Shown: positions 9,786-18,815 of the stretch, piece by piece
Layout: each line of letters opens with the position of its first letter
How positions within the stretch are numbered: the first letter of the stretch is position 1
Source: Pandoraea communis
Lineage (GTDB): Bacteria; Pseudomonadota; Gammaproteobacteria; Burkholderiales; Burkholderiaceae
DNA length: 64,000 nucleotides
Reading direction: 5' to 3'
Assembly (NCBI RefSeq): GCF_902459745.1
Contig: NZ_CABPSJ010000002.1
Span: 186,001-250,000 of the forward strand
Notes under the pieces: model-generated
What the model was told of the DNA's origin: nothing
Seen by the model: the letters and a program-made list of their open reading frames with translations, nothing else
Database searches by the model: none
Made by a program: the position numbers and the translations under genes

Positions 9786-10744
9786 CCATGGCCAACGACC
9801 GCCCGCGCGATCCGCAGGACACCGTGCCGCCCGCCACGCCGACGGAGCAGACCGCCATCAATGTCACGCGTCCGCCCTCACCGCTTCATCTGTATCTGCG
9901 CGCACTGCTGTCGTCCCGCAAACCGGCGCTGGCGCAATCGCTGCCCCCGCTGGCGTTCGGGCGCCGCAATGTCGCGCTCGACGCGGCCGGCATCGCTCGT
10001 TATGCGCGCTTATGCGGCTTTACCGACGCCCACGGTGTCCCGCCCACGTGGCCGCACTTGCTCGCGTTCCCGCTGCATATGCTGTTGATGACTGACCGCG
10101 CGTTTCCATTCGCCATGCTCGGCATGGTGCATCTGGCAAATCGCGTCCGTACCCACGCGCCGCTCGCCGTGGGGGATCGGCTGGACCTCGACGTGCGGTG
10201 CGGCCCGCTGTACGCACATGACAAGGGGCAGGTCTTCACGGTGCTCACCACCGCCCGCCGCGCAGGCGAAGTCGTGTGGTCGGGCGAGAGCCTGTACCTG
10301 CGCACCGGCGTACGCGCCCCGCTTGGCGCCCCCTATCGCGCCGAGCTAAGCGCAGGCCCGTCGCTCGTGAAGACTGCCACGTGGCGGGTACCGGGCGACC
10401 TCGGCCGTCAGTACGCGCGCGTCTCCGGCGATTACAACCCGATCCACCTCTGGCCGATCACTGCCAAGTGGTTCGGCTTCCCGCGACCGATCATTCACGG
10501 CATGTGGAGCTTCGCCCGAACGCTCGCCGCGGTGCTGCCCGCCGACGAGCGGTGCCTCGACCTTCTCGTGGAATTCAAGACACCGCTGCTGCTGCCCGGA
10601 GAAGCCACGCTCTGGTGCGATCCGCACCGCAGTGTTGTCGAGCTGCGCGACGCGGCGGGCGCTGTCCCGCATCTGCGCGCACGGTGGCAGGCCGCGCCGG
10701 GCACGTCGCCCTCCATCAACACGTTCGCTACGGACCCTTCATGA
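9782..10744 (+). CDS. MaoC-family (R)-specific enoyl-CoA hydratase/dehydratase
   Basis: A 320-residue double-hotdog protein. The C-terminal hotdog carries the hydratase-2 motif SGDYNPIHLWPITAKWFG with catalytic Asp and His, followed by the conserved IIHGMW. The N-terminal half is a degenerate hotdog. Hydratases of this class hydrate trans-2-enoyl-CoA to (R)-3-hydroxyacyl-CoA, the stereoisomer used by FabG. I placed the start at ATG 9782 because it overlaps the upstream stop as ATGA. Its own stop overlaps the thiolase start the same way. Confidence 0.9.
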   Translation: MTMANDRPRDPQDTVPPATPTEQTAINVTRPPSPLHLYLRALLSSRKPALAQSLPPLAFGRRNVALDAAGIARYARLCGFTDAHGVPPTWPHLLAFPLHMLLMTDRAFPFAMLGMVHLANRVRTHAPLAVGDRLDLDVRCGPLYAHDKGQVFTVLTTARRAGEVVWSGESLYLRTGVRAPLGAPYRAELSAGPSLVKTATWRVPGDLGRQYARVSGDYNPIHLWPITAKWFGFPRPIIHGMWSFARTLAAVLPADERCLDLLVEFKTPLLLPGEATLWCDPHRSVVELRDAAGAVPHLRARWQAAPGTSPSINTFATDPS

Positions 10745-12060
10745 GCGCCCTCAAACCCACCGCGCCGGCCCCTGCCTTGCGTCGCGTTGCCATTCTCGGT
10801 GGCAACCGCATCCCGTTCGCCCGGTCGAACACGGCCTATGCCACGGCATCGAATCAGGACATGTTGACGGCCTCGATCCAGGGCCTTGTCGACCGTTTCG
10901 CGCTGCATGGGCAACGTCTGGGCGAGGTCGCCGCCGGGGCAGTCCTCAAGCACGCCCGCGACTTCAATCTGACGCGCGAATCCGTCCTGTCGACCACGCT
11001 CGCCGCGCAGACCCCCGCCTACGACGTCCAGCAAGCGTGCGGCACGGGCCTCGAGACGGCGATCCTCACCGGCAACAAGATCGCGCTCGGTCAGATCGAC
11101 GTGGCCATTGCCGGGGGGGTCGACACGGCGTCGGACGCCCCCATGGGCGTGAACGAAAAGCTCCGGCAGATTCTGCTCGAAGCGAACCGGCAGCGCAGCA
11201 CCGGCGGCAAGCTCGGCGCACTCGCGAAGGTGCGCCCGGGCATGTTGTTCCGCCCGGCGTTGCCGCGCAATGGCGAGCCGCGCACGGGGCTGTCGATGGG
11301 TGAGCATTGCGAATTGATGGCCAAGCGCTGGCAGATCGAACGCGCCGCGCAGGACGAACTCACGCTCGCGAGCCACCAACATCTCGCCGCCGCGTATGAG
11401 CGCGGGTTCTTTCTCGATCTGATGACGCCCTTTCTCGGCCTGCAACGCGACAACAACCTGCGGCCCGACGTCACGCTCGAGAAACTCGCCAGCCTCAAGC
11501 CGGTGTTCGACCGCAGTGCCACGGGCACGCTCACAGCGGGCAACTCGACACCGCTCACCGATGGCGCGTCGTGCGTATTGCTCGCGAGCGAAGACTGGGC
11601 GCGGGCACACAACATCCCGGTACTCGCCTATCTGACGTATTCGCAAACGGCGGCCGTCGACTTCTTCAACCCCGACGAGACGCAGCGCGAAGGCCTGCTC
11701 ATGGCGCCCGCGTACGCCGTGCCGCGCATGCTGGCTCAGGCCGGGCTCACGTTGCAGGACTTCGACTTCTACGAAATTCACGAGGCATTCGCCGCGCAGG
11801 TGCTTTGCACCCTGAAAGCGTGGGAGGACCCGCAATACTGCCGGGACAAACTCGGCCTGACCGCGCCGTTGGGCAGCATCGATCGGCAACGGCTGAACGT
11901 GAACGGCAGTTCGCTCGCCTGCGGCCACCCGTTCGCGGCGACCGGCGGCCGCATTCTCGCCACCCTTGCCAAGCTGCTGGCCGAACGTGGCGGCGGGCGC
12001 GGTCTCATCTCGATTTGTGCGGCCGGCGGACAAGGCGTGGTCGCGATGCTGGAACGATAA
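10741..12060 (+). CDS. Acetyl-CoA C-acyltransferase (FadI-type thiolase)
   Basis: A 439-residue thiolase that cleaves 3-oxoacyl-CoA to acetyl-CoA and a shortened acyl-CoA, or condenses them. The nucleophilic Cys is in QQACGTGLE near residue 101. The C-terminal catalytic motifs are EIHEAFAAQ and CGHPFAATGGR. The length is close to E. coli FadI (436). The start at 10741 overlaps the MaoC stop as ATGA; a longer open frame upstream is only an antiphase extension into the MaoC gene. Together with fadE, long fabG and maoC it completes a four-step cycle. Confidence 0.93.
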   Translation: MSALKPTAPAPALRRVAILGGNRIPFARSNTAYATASNQDMLTASIQGLVDRFALHGQRLGEVAAGAVLKHARDFNLTRESVLSTTLAAQTPAYDVQQACGTGLETAILTGNKIALGQIDVAIAGGVDTASDAPMGVNEKLRQILLEANRQRSTGGKLGALAKVRPGMLFRPALPRNGEPRTGLSMGEHCELMAKRWQIERAAQDELTLASHQHLAAAYERGFFLDLMTPFLGLQRDNNLRPDVTLEKLASLKPVFDRSATGTLTAGNSTPLTDGASCVLLASEDWARAHNIPVLAYLTYSQTAAVDFFNPDETQREGLLMAPAYAVPRMLAQAGLTLQDFDFYEIHEAFAAQVLCTLKAWEDPQYCRDKLGLTAPLGSIDRQRLNVNGSSLACGHPFAATGGRILATLAKLLAERGGGRGLISICAAGGQGVVAMLER

Positions 12061-12178
12061 AAACAAAGGAGCAAGCAGTAAAGGGGCAGCCGAAAAGCAC
12101 GGCCCTGCGCACGGATGCGCGTTGCCAGCAGAGCAACCCATCGGCCGCGGGCGTCTGTGCCTATGAATGGAGACAACG

Positions 12179-13906
12179 ATGGATCAAGCTGTCCAGCAGG
12201 AACGAGTCTGGCTAAACGCGTACCCTCCCGGCGTGCCGGCCGACATCGACGTGACCCGTTACACGTCGCTCGTGCAGGCCTTCGACGAGTGGATCGACAA
12301 ATACCGGGAACGCATCGCGTTCGTGAGTCTCGGCAGCGAGATGATCTATGCCGAGGTCGCCCGTCAGGCGTATGCGTTCGCCGCGTGGCTGCAAGCCCAG
12401 GGCGTAAAGAAGGGTGAGCGCGTCGCGCTCATGATGCCCAACTGCTTCCAGTATCCGATCTGCCTTTTCGGCTCGCTCATCGCGGGCGCCGTGGTCGTCA
12501 ACGTCAATCCGCTCTACACCGTTCGCGAATTGAAACACCAGTTGCTGGACAGCGGTGCGCACACCATCGTCGTCTTCGAGAACTTTGCCAGGACAGTACA
12601 GGAGGCGATTCCCGGCACCGACGTGCGCCACGTGCTCCTCACGCAGATCGGCGACTTGCTGGGCCCCGGTGCGAACGTCAAGGGGCACTTCGTCAACTTT
12701 CTCATGCGCAAGGTGGCCAGGCAGGTGCCGGCTTACGATCTGCCGCAGGCCATATCGCTGCGCCGGGCGCTTGCCGAGGGCGCGAAGCATACGCCCTCCC
12801 CAGTGCCCCTCGCGCGCGACGACCTCGCTTTCCTTCAGTACACGGGCGGCACCACAGGGGTCGCCAAGGGGGCCATGCTCACGCACGGCAACGTGCTGGC
12901 CAACCTGCTCCAGACCGAGGCGTGGGCGGCCGATCAGCTCGACGGCGACATCGAGGTCAATCTGTCGCTGCTGCCGATGTATCACATCCTCTCGCTCACG
13001 GTGAACTGTCTGGTGTTCATGAGTCTTGGCGGACGCAACATCCTGATTGCGAATCCGCGCGACGTGAAGAAGGTTGTCTACATCATCCGCCACGAAACGT
13101 TCACCGGCGTCACAGGCGTGAATACGCTGTTCAACGGCCTGCTTGAAAATGCCGACTTTTGCGCCCGCGATTTCTCCAGATTGAAGTTGTCGCTGGCGGG
13201 CGGCATGGCGACGCAACGCGCGATTGCGGATCAGTGGAAGCAAGTGACCGGCAAGCCGATCATCGAGGGCTACGGCCTCACGGAATGCTCGCCCATCGTC
13301 ACGATGAACCCGGTCGACATCGCGCACATGGACGCCTTCGATTTCACCGGCTCCATCGGTCTGCCCGCACCGTCGACCGACGTGCGCTTCAAACGTGACG
13401 ACGGCACATGGGCCGATCTGGGCGAGCCGGGCGAATTGTGCGTGCGCGGCCCGCAGGTCATGCGCGGCTATTGGCAGCGGCCGCAAGACACCGCCAAGAC
13501 GTTCGACGCCGACGGCTGGCTGATGACCGGCGACATCGGTGTGATGGACGAGCGTGGTTACGTTCGCCTCATCGACCGCAAGAAGGACATGATTCTGGTG
13601 TCGGGCTTCAATGTCTATCCGAACGAGATCGAGGATGTCGTGATGCTGCATCCTGGGGTGCGCGAAGCGGCGGTGGTCGGCGTGCCCGATCCGATCGCCG
13701 GCGAGCGCGTGAAGCTCGTGGTCGTGGCAAAAGATCCCGCCTTGAGCGCCGAAGCGATGCTGGCCCACTGCCGCCAGCACCTGACCGCTTACAAGGTACC
13801 GCGCATCGTCGAATTCCGTGAAGGCGAACTGCCCAAGACAACCGTCGGCAAGATCCTGCGGCGCGAACTGCGCGAGCCGGTGGCATCGACGCAAGGAGAC
13901 CAATGA
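12179..13906 (+). CDS. fadD: Long-chain-fatty-acid-CoA ligase
   Basis: A 575-residue AMP-forming ligase that activates fatty acids to acyl-CoA using ATP. It shows the P-loop YTGGTTGVAKGAMLTHGN near residue 220, YGLTECSP, the hinge motif GWLMTGDIG, and the linker KDMILVSGFNVYPNEIED. The catalytic Lys is in PKTTVGKILRREL near the end. The ATG at 12179 was chosen over one at 12167 because GGAGACAACG lies directly upstream. It follows the thiolase after a 118-base gap on the same strand and supplies substrate to the operon. Confidence 0.95.
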   Translation: MDQAVQQERVWLNAYPPGVPADIDVTRYTSLVQAFDEWIDKYRERIAFVSLGSEMIYAEVARQAYAFAAWLQAQGVKKGERVALMMPNCFQYPICLFGSLIAGAVVVNVNPLYTVRELKHQLLDSGAHTIVVFENFARTVQEAIPGTDVRHVLLTQIGDLLGPGANVKGHFVNFLMRKVARQVPAYDLPQAISLRRALAEGAKHTPSPVPLARDDLAFLQYTGGTTGVAKGAMLTHGNVLANLLQTEAWAADQLDGDIEVNLSLLPMYHILSLTVNCLVFMSLGGRNILIANPRDVKKVVYIIRHETFTGVTGVNTLFNGLLENADFCARDFSRLKLSLAGGMATQRAIADQWKQVTGKPIIEGYGLTECSPIVTMNPVDIAHMDAFDFTGSIGLPAPSTDVRFKRDDGTWADLGEPGELCVRGPQVMRGYWQRPQDTAKTFDADGWLMTGDIGVMDERGYVRLIDRKKDMILVSGFNVYPNEIEDVVMLHPGVREAAVVGVPDPIAGERVKLVVVAKDPALSAEAMLAHCRQHLTAYKVPRIVEFREGELPKTTVGKILRRELREPVASTQGDQ

Positions 13907-13907
13907 C

Positions 13908-14960
13908 ATGGCCATGCACCCTGCTTTCCGTACCGTCAGCATCGTCTGCCGTCGCGTGCGCGGCCTTCGCCTTCACCTCCGCCTTGCGCTTCGCCTGCCC
14001 CTGCCAACGGCCACGATGCATCGTGTCGCACTGTCGCTCGCGCTGCTGCCCGCGGCGCTCGTTGCCGGCGCACTGAGCACGCGCGACGCCGTGGCCCAGA
14101 CCAATACCGTCACAGGTGCCTCGGCACCCGCTGCGCCCGGCGCAAATGCGGCAGGCAACGCGGCATCGCCGGCCGACGTCGAAGTATCAAGACTGGCCGC
14201 CTTGCCCGTTGCCGCGCAAGCGCAGTGGCTGTCGCACGCGGTCAAGAGCGGCGAGTTGGCAAAGATGAGCGACGACGACATCGTCGCACGCATGCAGGCG
14301 CTTCAAGCCGACGCCCTCGTCCGGTTTCTGAAAGCCGAGTCGGCCGCGTTGCCCGAGTACCAATACGAGCTGACGCGCCACGAGCGCATCAATGACCAGT
14401 GGCAGACGACGCCCGACCGCATGCTCGTGAAGATTCGCGAAAAGCCATTGCAGATCTACGCAAAGTGGCTGCCCGACGGCGCCCACTCAGGGCAGGAAAT
14501 CATCTACGACGAGACGAAGCGCCCAAAGGAGATGTACGGCCATCTCGGCGGCATTCTCGGCTTCGCCTCGATCTGGAGCAGTATCGACGGCACGCTCGCG
14601 CGCTCGCAATCGAATCACACAGTGCGCGATCTCGGCTTCGCGTTCATTGCGGAACAGGTTGCCCATGACGGCCGCAGCTTCCGCGCCGCCGGACTGCCCG
14701 AGAAGCCCGCGAGAATTTCGGTTTCCGAATCGAACGGCGTGCGCATGCTGGCACTGGAGTGGGATGCACCGTCCGGCCCGCCTCAACACTACGCCAACAA
14801 ATCGCGTGTCCTGATCGATCTGAAGACGGGACGCCCTCGCGGCATCGAAGCCTGGGACGCGACAGGGCAGAAGGTCGAAGAAATGCGCTTCGAGAAAGTG
14901 CGCAAGGCGCAATGGACCGACGCGACGTTCGATCCCAAGAGCCCCGACTACAAGTTCTGA
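13908..14960 (+). CDS. DUF1571 family exported protein
   Basis: A 350-residue protein of unknown function whose core, from YQYELTRHERI through RMLVKIREKPLQIYAKWLPDG to the YDPKSPDYKF-like end, fits the DUF1571 family of exported proteins. Starting at ATG 13908 (AAGGAG upstream) gives a long Arg-rich leader before the hydrophobic stretch. An in-frame ATG at 14016 would give a classic signal peptide (MHRVALSLALLPAALVAGAL), with cleavage after DAVAQ. I cannot decide between them. It lies 1 base after the fadD stop and is probably in the same transcript, which ends at the terminator at 15008. Confidence 0.7.
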   Translation: MAMHPAFRTVSIVCRRVRGLRLHLRLALRLPLPTATMHRVALSLALLPAALVAGALSTRDAVAQTNTVTGASAPAAPGANAAGNAASPADVEVSRLAALPVAAQAQWLSHAVKSGELAKMSDDDIVARMQALQADALVRFLKAESAALPEYQYELTRHERINDQWQTTPDRMLVKIREKPLQIYAKWLPDGAHSGQEIIYDETKRPKEMYGHLGGILGFASIWSSIDGTLARSQSNHTVRDLGFAFIAEQVAHDGRSFRAAGLPEKPARISVSESNGVRMLALEWDAPSGPPQHYANKSRVLIDLKTGRPRGIEAWDATGQKVEEMRFEKVRKAQWTDATFDPKSPDYKF

Positions 14961-15007
14961 CGCGAGGTGCGCCGGTGACCGGCGCGCATAAGCTGCACAG
15001 GCACGAC

Positions 15008-15045
15008 GAAAGCCCGCCACCCTGCATCGAGGGTGGCGGGCTTTC
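15008..15045. terminator. Bidirectional terminator between the DUF1571 gene and minE
   Basis: A perfect 15-base stem (GAAAGCCCGCCACCC / GGGTGGCGGGCTTTC) with an 8-base loop. The stem ends in GGGCTTTC on both strands, serving the convergent DUF1571 gene and min operon. The T-tract is short. Confidence 0.85.
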
Positions 15046-15109
15046 GCTTAGCCGAACATCATCTGCCGGCACCTGCGATGTCTCGCCGGTGCCGGCCTGC
15101 CCCGACCGT

Positions 15110-15364
15110 TCAGGTCTGCGGCAGTTCGATCTTCACTTCGAGCACTTCCAGGTTGTCCTGATGCTCGACGCTGACCTTGATGTCGTCTTGTGCGATTTTG
15201 ACGTACTTGGAGATGACGGCGACCAGCTCGCGTTGCAGGGCCGGCAGATAGTCTGCAGGCGGCGACGAGCCCGCGCGTTCGTGCGCCAGAATGATCTGCA
15301 GGCGCTCTTTGGCAACGGCGGCGGTCTTTTTCTTCTCCCCCAGGAGGAAAGACAGGAAGGACAT
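15110..15364 (-). CDS. minE: Cell division topological specificity factor MinE
   Basis: An 84-residue MinE. The N-terminal MSFLSFLLG is the membrane-contact segment, [12 protein letters not shown] is the MinD-binding region, and [19 protein letters not shown] is the C-terminal dimerisation strand. It stimulates MinD ATPase and restricts MinCD to the poles. It is the last gene of the minCDE operon, 9 bases after the minD stop. Confidence 0.97.
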   Translation of the reverse strand: MSFLSFLLGEKKKTAAVAKERLQIILAHERAGSSPPADYLPALQRELVAVISKYVKIAQDDIKVSVEHQDNLEVLEVKIELPQT

Positions 15365-15373
15365 GGGCGCTCC

Positions 15374-16189
15374 TTACTTCGAGCCGAAGATGCGCTGTAA
15401 CAACCCCGGCTTTTGATAGTCGGTAAAGCGCATGGGCTTGTCTTCGCCCTTGAATCGGCTCACCACGTCGCGATAGGCGTCGGCCACATCGGTGCCGTCG
15501 AGATGAATCGCCGGCGTGCCCTGGTTGGAGGCGTGCAACACCGACTCCGACTCCGGAATCACGCCGATGAGCTTGATTCGCAGAATTTCCTGGATGTCCT
15601 CAAGCGACAGCATCTGGCCGTCGTTGACACGTTTCGGGTTGTAACGGGTGATGAGCAAGTGCTCCTTGATCGGTTCGCTGCCTTCGATGGCGCGCTTCGT
15701 CTTCGACGAGAGAATACCCAGAATGCGATCCGAGTCGCGCACCGACGACACTTCGGGGTTCGTGACCACGAGCGCTTCGTCGGCGAAATGCATCGCGAGC
15801 AATGCGCCCGACTCGATACCGGCCGGCGAATCGCACACGATGTATTCGAAGCCCATGTCGGTCAGGTCCTTGATGACCTTCTCGACACCCGCTTGCGTGA
15901 GTGCTTCCTTGTCACGTGTCTGCGAGGCGGGCAGGATGAACAGGTTCTCGCAGGCCTTGTCCTTGATGAGCGCCTGGTTAAGGTTTGCTTCGCCCTGAAT
16001 CACGTTGATCAGGTCGTACACGACGCGGCGCTCGCAACCCATGATGAGATCGAGATTGCGCAGGCCGACGTCAAAATCGATGACTGCCGTCTTGTGCCCC
16101 TGCAAGGCGAGGCCGGCGGAAAAGCTGGCGCTGGTCGTCGTCTTACCGACACCACCCTTGCCAGAGGTCACCACAATCACTTTTGCCAT
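15374..16189 (-). CDS. minD: Septum site-determining ATPase MinD
   Basis: A 271-residue ParA/MinD ATPase. The deviant Walker A motif GKGGVGKT is at residues 10-17, and the C-terminal amphipathic membrane-targeting helix is GLLQRIFGSK. It binds membrane in the ATP form and recruits MinC. I chose ATG 16189 (MAKVIVVTSGKGG) over an upstream in-frame start because it matches the family N-terminus. It lies between minC and minE. Confidence 0.97.
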   Translation of the reverse strand: MAKVIVVTSGKGGVGKTTTSASFSAGLALQGHKTAVIDFDVGLRNLDLIMGCERRVVYDLINVIQGEANLNQALIKDKACENLFILPASQTRDKEALTQAGVEKVIKDLTDMGFEYIVCDSPAGIESGALLAMHFADEALVVTNPEVSSVRDSDRILGILSSKTKRAIEGSEPIKEHLLITRYNPKRVNDGQMLSLEDIQEILRIKLIGVIPESESVLHASNQGTPAIHLDGTDVADAYRDVVSRFKGEDKPMRFTDYQKPGLLQRIFGSK

Positions 16190-16232
16190 CTGTCGATGCC
16201 TTCCCAAACTTGAGGATGAATTTAGCTACGAA

Positions 16233-16985
16233 TCATTTGAGCCCGAGGGGCTCGAAAATCAGTTTGTCGTCTACCAGCCGCACCTGCACCGAACGCCCCT
16301 GTACATCGGGCGGCAGCGCATACTCGCCAGTCCGGTAGATACCGGCGATGGAAATCAGCTCAGGCTCCAGACAGGTACAGAAGATGCGCGCATCGAGCTT
16401 GCCCTTCACCCCTGCCAGCGCCCGCCCCCGTAGCGGCGCGTAAATGTGAATATTACCTTCCGCGATCACCTCGGCACCGTAACTGACCAAATCGAGGATG
16501 ATCAAATCGCCCTTTGCGTAGACCTGCTGGCCCGAACGCAACGGCTTGTCGATGATGGTCGAGGCAATCGCGCCAGTGTCAGGCGCCGCTTGCGCAGGTG
16601 CCGCTTCGGCGGGTTCCACGGCCGGCTCGGGGACTGCCTCGCTCTCGCGCGGCGCGCGCGAGATGCGGCGTTCGTGGCTGTCCAGCCGAGGCAGACCCTC
16701 TACCACGGCCCAATCGGTTTGCTCGCTGTTGGCCACCACACCGATCGGCTTCATACGGAATTCGGCCAGCATTTCGGCTAGCGCGGGCACGGCAACCCGC
16801 TCGTCGCCGGCCAGACGCCGAACGTCGATGGCGACCGTGTCGCCCGCAAAGAACTCCGGGGTCGCCTCGAAGCGTTGCGCCAATTCAGTGCGCAGCGTGT
16901 CCAGTTGCGGCGTCTTGACAACGAAATGCAGGGTATCTACAGCACCGCTGCGTAACTCGAAGTACGGCGTTTTCTTTTGCGGCAT
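16233..16985 (-). CDS. minC: Septum site-determining protein MinC
   Basis: A 250-residue FtsZ-assembly inhibitor. The N-terminal domain (about 1-105) begins [20 protein letters not shown] Pro/Ala/Glu-rich linker lies at about 110-150, and the C-terminal beta-helix has [20 protein letters not shown] and [19 protein letters not shown], which bind MinD. I chose the ATG at 16985; the frame stays open upstream, with an in-frame ATG at 17024, but the family normally begins at M(P/S)QKK. Confidence 0.95.
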   Translation of the reverse strand: MPQKKTPYFELRSGAVDTLHFVVKTPQLDTLRTELAQRFEATPEFFAGDTVAIDVRRLAGDERVAVPALAEMLAEFRMKPIGVVANSEQTDWAVVEGLPRLDSHERRISRAPRESEAVPEPAVEPAEAAPAQAAPDTGAIASTIIDKPLRSGQQVYAKGDLIILDLVSYGAEVIAEGNIHIYAPLRGRALAGVKGKLDARIFCTCLEPELISIAGIYRTGEYALPPDVQGRSVQVRLVDDKLIFEPLGLK

Positions 16986-17076
16986 GTCAGGTTGTTGTGC
17001 GCGAATTGCTGGCAAATTGGGCATTCTACCGCCCCTTGCATGCGAGCAAACCGCAAATAAGCGGGATGAAGCGGTG

Positions 17077-17175
17077 ATTTGCACAAATATCGCCATTGCT
17101 GCGACGCAGCAAAATGTGCATTTTGAATACGTTTTCGGCGTAGGGAAATGCTATCCGATTGACATCTGGGTGTCA
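17077..17175. repeat. Three short inverted repeats in the minC upstream region
   Basis: ATTTG-CA-CAAAT lies at 17077-17088, CAAAATG-TG-CATTTTG at 17110-17125, and TGACA-TCTGGG-TGTCA at 17160-17175. The first two share the same 2-base spacer design and stand out as AT-rich islands in GC-rich DNA. They lie between divergently transcribed minC and the small gene at 17338, so they may be operator sites for either. No factor is assigned. Confidence 0.45.
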
Positions 17176-17337
17176 TCACGAAAGCCTATCCTGGCCGTGG
17201 AAAAGTCCAACCCGAAAAGTGCTGCATGGCAGCATCGAAAGTACGAATTTTGTCGCGCAAGCGCCATATTCGTGACCTATCCTTAAAGTCCCTGACGAGG
17301 GACCCCCCCCTGTGGAACCGCAAACCGGGAGACGACG

Positions 17338-17526
17338 ATGCTGAGTCATCATGAATTTGCCACCCTGATGCTGGTCAAGGACGCTCCTGAGCAAGTGGAG
17401 CATAATCGCCCGGACCTCGAATCGCTGCTTGAAAGCAAACTGATCGAGTGGGAAGAGTTGGCCTCGGGTGAGAAGTCCCCGCGCCTGACTGTCCAGGGCA
17501 AGTATGTCCTTCAGGCAGTTGCCTGA
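17338..17526 (+). CDS. Small conserved-looking hypothetical protein
   Basis: A 62-residue soluble protein (MLSHHEFATLMLVKDAPEQV...) rich in Glu and Leu, with no motif I recognise. It has a proper ribosome binding site, GGAGACGACG before the ATG. A strong terminator follows 35 bases after its stop, which supports a real single-gene unit. Function unknown. Confidence 0.75.
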   Translation: MLSHHEFATLMLVKDAPEQVEHNRPDLESLLESKLIEWEELASGEKSPRLTVQGKYVLQAVA

Positions 17527-17561
17527 GCGCCCAGCCTGCTGTTGAGGTGTCTGTAGTAACA

Positions 17562-17587
17562 AAAAGCCCGCCGGAAGGCGGGCTTTT
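17562..17587 (+). terminator. Rho-independent terminator
   Basis: AAAAGCCCGCC, GGAA loop, GGCGGGCTTTT. A perfect 11-base stem with terminal A/T runs, so it can act on both strands: for the small gene at 17338 on plus and the small membrane gene at 17627 on minus. Confidence 0.9.
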
Positions 17588-17626
17588 CATTTGCGGGGGG
17601 ATGTTCCCCGATCGGTCCAACAAGAT

Positions 17627-17776
17627 TCAACCATGCCGGATGTCACGACGCTGACGGCGCCACGTGTGGCGCGCTGACGGGTGCTCCCGGCACCAGTTGC
17701 GATCCACCAGCCAGGCGACGGCAGCGCCGACGACCAGCACAATCACCAACATTGCAATCAAGCTCCCGGTCAGCAT
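17627..17776 (-). CDS. 49-residue single-pass membrane protein
   Basis: A tiny gene below common length cut-offs. The ATG at 17776 follows TTAGGAGGCCACT, a near-perfect ribosome binding site at good spacing. The protein begins MLTGSLIAMLVIVLVVGAAV, continues AWLVDRNW and ends in a strongly basic, His/Arg-rich tail (HTWRRQRRDIRHG). That is one transmembrane helix with a positive cytoplasmic tail. It stops just before the bidirectional terminator at 17562. Function unknown. Confidence 0.65.
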   Translation of the reverse strand: MLTGSLIAMLVIVLVVGAAVAWLVDRNWCREHPSARHTWRRQRRDIRHG

Positions 17777-17830
17777 AGTGGCCTCCTAACTTCGACACGG
17801 CGGGATGGCACATCTCAATTCTAGGCAATC

Positions 17831-17865
17831 CCTATCGAAATAGGTACCCGAAAGTACTTCGGGTA
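17831..17865. repeat. Two adjacent perfect inverted repeats upstream of the small membrane gene
   Basis: CCTAT-CGAA-ATAGG at 17831-17844 is followed without gap by TACCCGAA-AGTAC-TTCGGGTA at 17845-17865. They lie 55-90 bases upstream of the ATG at 17776 and downstream of the dehydrogenase gene that ends at 17999. They could be an operator pair for the small gene or hairpins ending the upstream transcript; no T-run is present, so an operator is favoured. Confidence 0.5.
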
Positions 17866-17998
17866 TACGGCGTTTGCGTTACATCAAGATGTCTGCACCG
17901 TTGATGACGGAGCGTTCCTGCAGCGCAACATTTTCAACCTGACACGGCGATGATGGCCACCTGACACTGGTCGGGCGGCCGGCCATCCGAGCATCGCT

Positions 17999-18790
17999 TC
18001 AGAGCGAGTCGACAACTCCGCCATCGACACGCAGCGCCGCCCCGGTCGTGGCCGACGCTTGCGGCGATGCAACATAAACCACCATGTTCGCCACTTCCGT
18101 CGTGGTGGCCGCCCGTCCAATAATCGAACTGGGGCGGTTTGCGCGCACGAACTCGGCGGCCGCCTGTGTCATGTCAGCATTCGCAGGAACGCCCGCTTGG
18201 TGAAGCATCTCGATCATGCCGTCCGAGAGCGTCGGGCCGGGCAGCACGGCGTTGACCGTCACCCCCGTGCCGCGCATGCGCTTGGCCAGACCGCGCGACA
18301 CGGCCAGTTGCGCCGTCTTCGTCATACCGTAGTGAATCATGTCCTCGGGAATATTCAGTGCGGACTCCGACGAAATGAAGATCACACGCCCCCAGTTACG
18401 ATCTGCCATGCCGGGCAAATAGGCGCGAGAGAGCCGCACGCCCGACAGGACATTGACGTCGTAAAAGTGTTGCCAGACCTCGTCCGGAACCTCGAAGAAG
18501 TCCTGCGGGCCAAAGATGCCCGCGTTGTTCACGAGAATGTCGACGTCGGGCACGGCGGACACAAGCACATCGCAACCCTCGGCCGTCGCCAGATCCGCAG
18601 CGATACCGCGCACCTGAGCATCGGGCAGGGCCTCGCGCAGCTTTGCAACGGCGGCGTCCACCCCTTTCTTCGAACGCCCGTTGATGAGAGTCGTGGCCCC
18701 TGCTGCCGCCAGGCCGTGGGCAATGGCAAAACCGATGCCTGCCGTCGATGCCGTGACCAGCGCTACCTTTTCCTTCAGATCGATATTCAT
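17999..18790 (-). CDS. Short-chain dehydrogenase/reductase (SDR)
   Basis: A 263-residue classical SDR. The NAD(P) site is TASTAGIGFAI, followed by NNAG in LVNNAGIFG. The catalytic Ser is in FISSESALN and the Tyr-Lys pair in MIHYGMTKTAQ. The substrate is unknown. It is the second gene of a two-SDR minus-strand unit transcribed away from a LysR gene, 25 bases after the upstream SDR stop. Confidence 0.88.
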   Translation of the reverse strand: MNIDLKEKVALVTASTAGIGFAIAHGLAAAGATTLINGRSKKGVDAAVAKLREALPDAQVRGIAADLATAEGCDVLVSAVPDVDILVNNAGIFGPQDFFEVPDEVWQHFYDVNVLSGVRLSRAYLPGMADRNWGRVIFISSESALNIPEDMIHYGMTKTAQLAVSRGLAKRMRGTGVTVNAVLPGPTLSDGMIEMLHQAGVPANADMTQAAAEFVRANRPSSIIGRAATTTEVANMVVYVASPQASATTGAALRVDGGVVDSL

Positions 18791-18815
18791 AAGTCAGTCT
18801 CCAGAACGGTGAACG

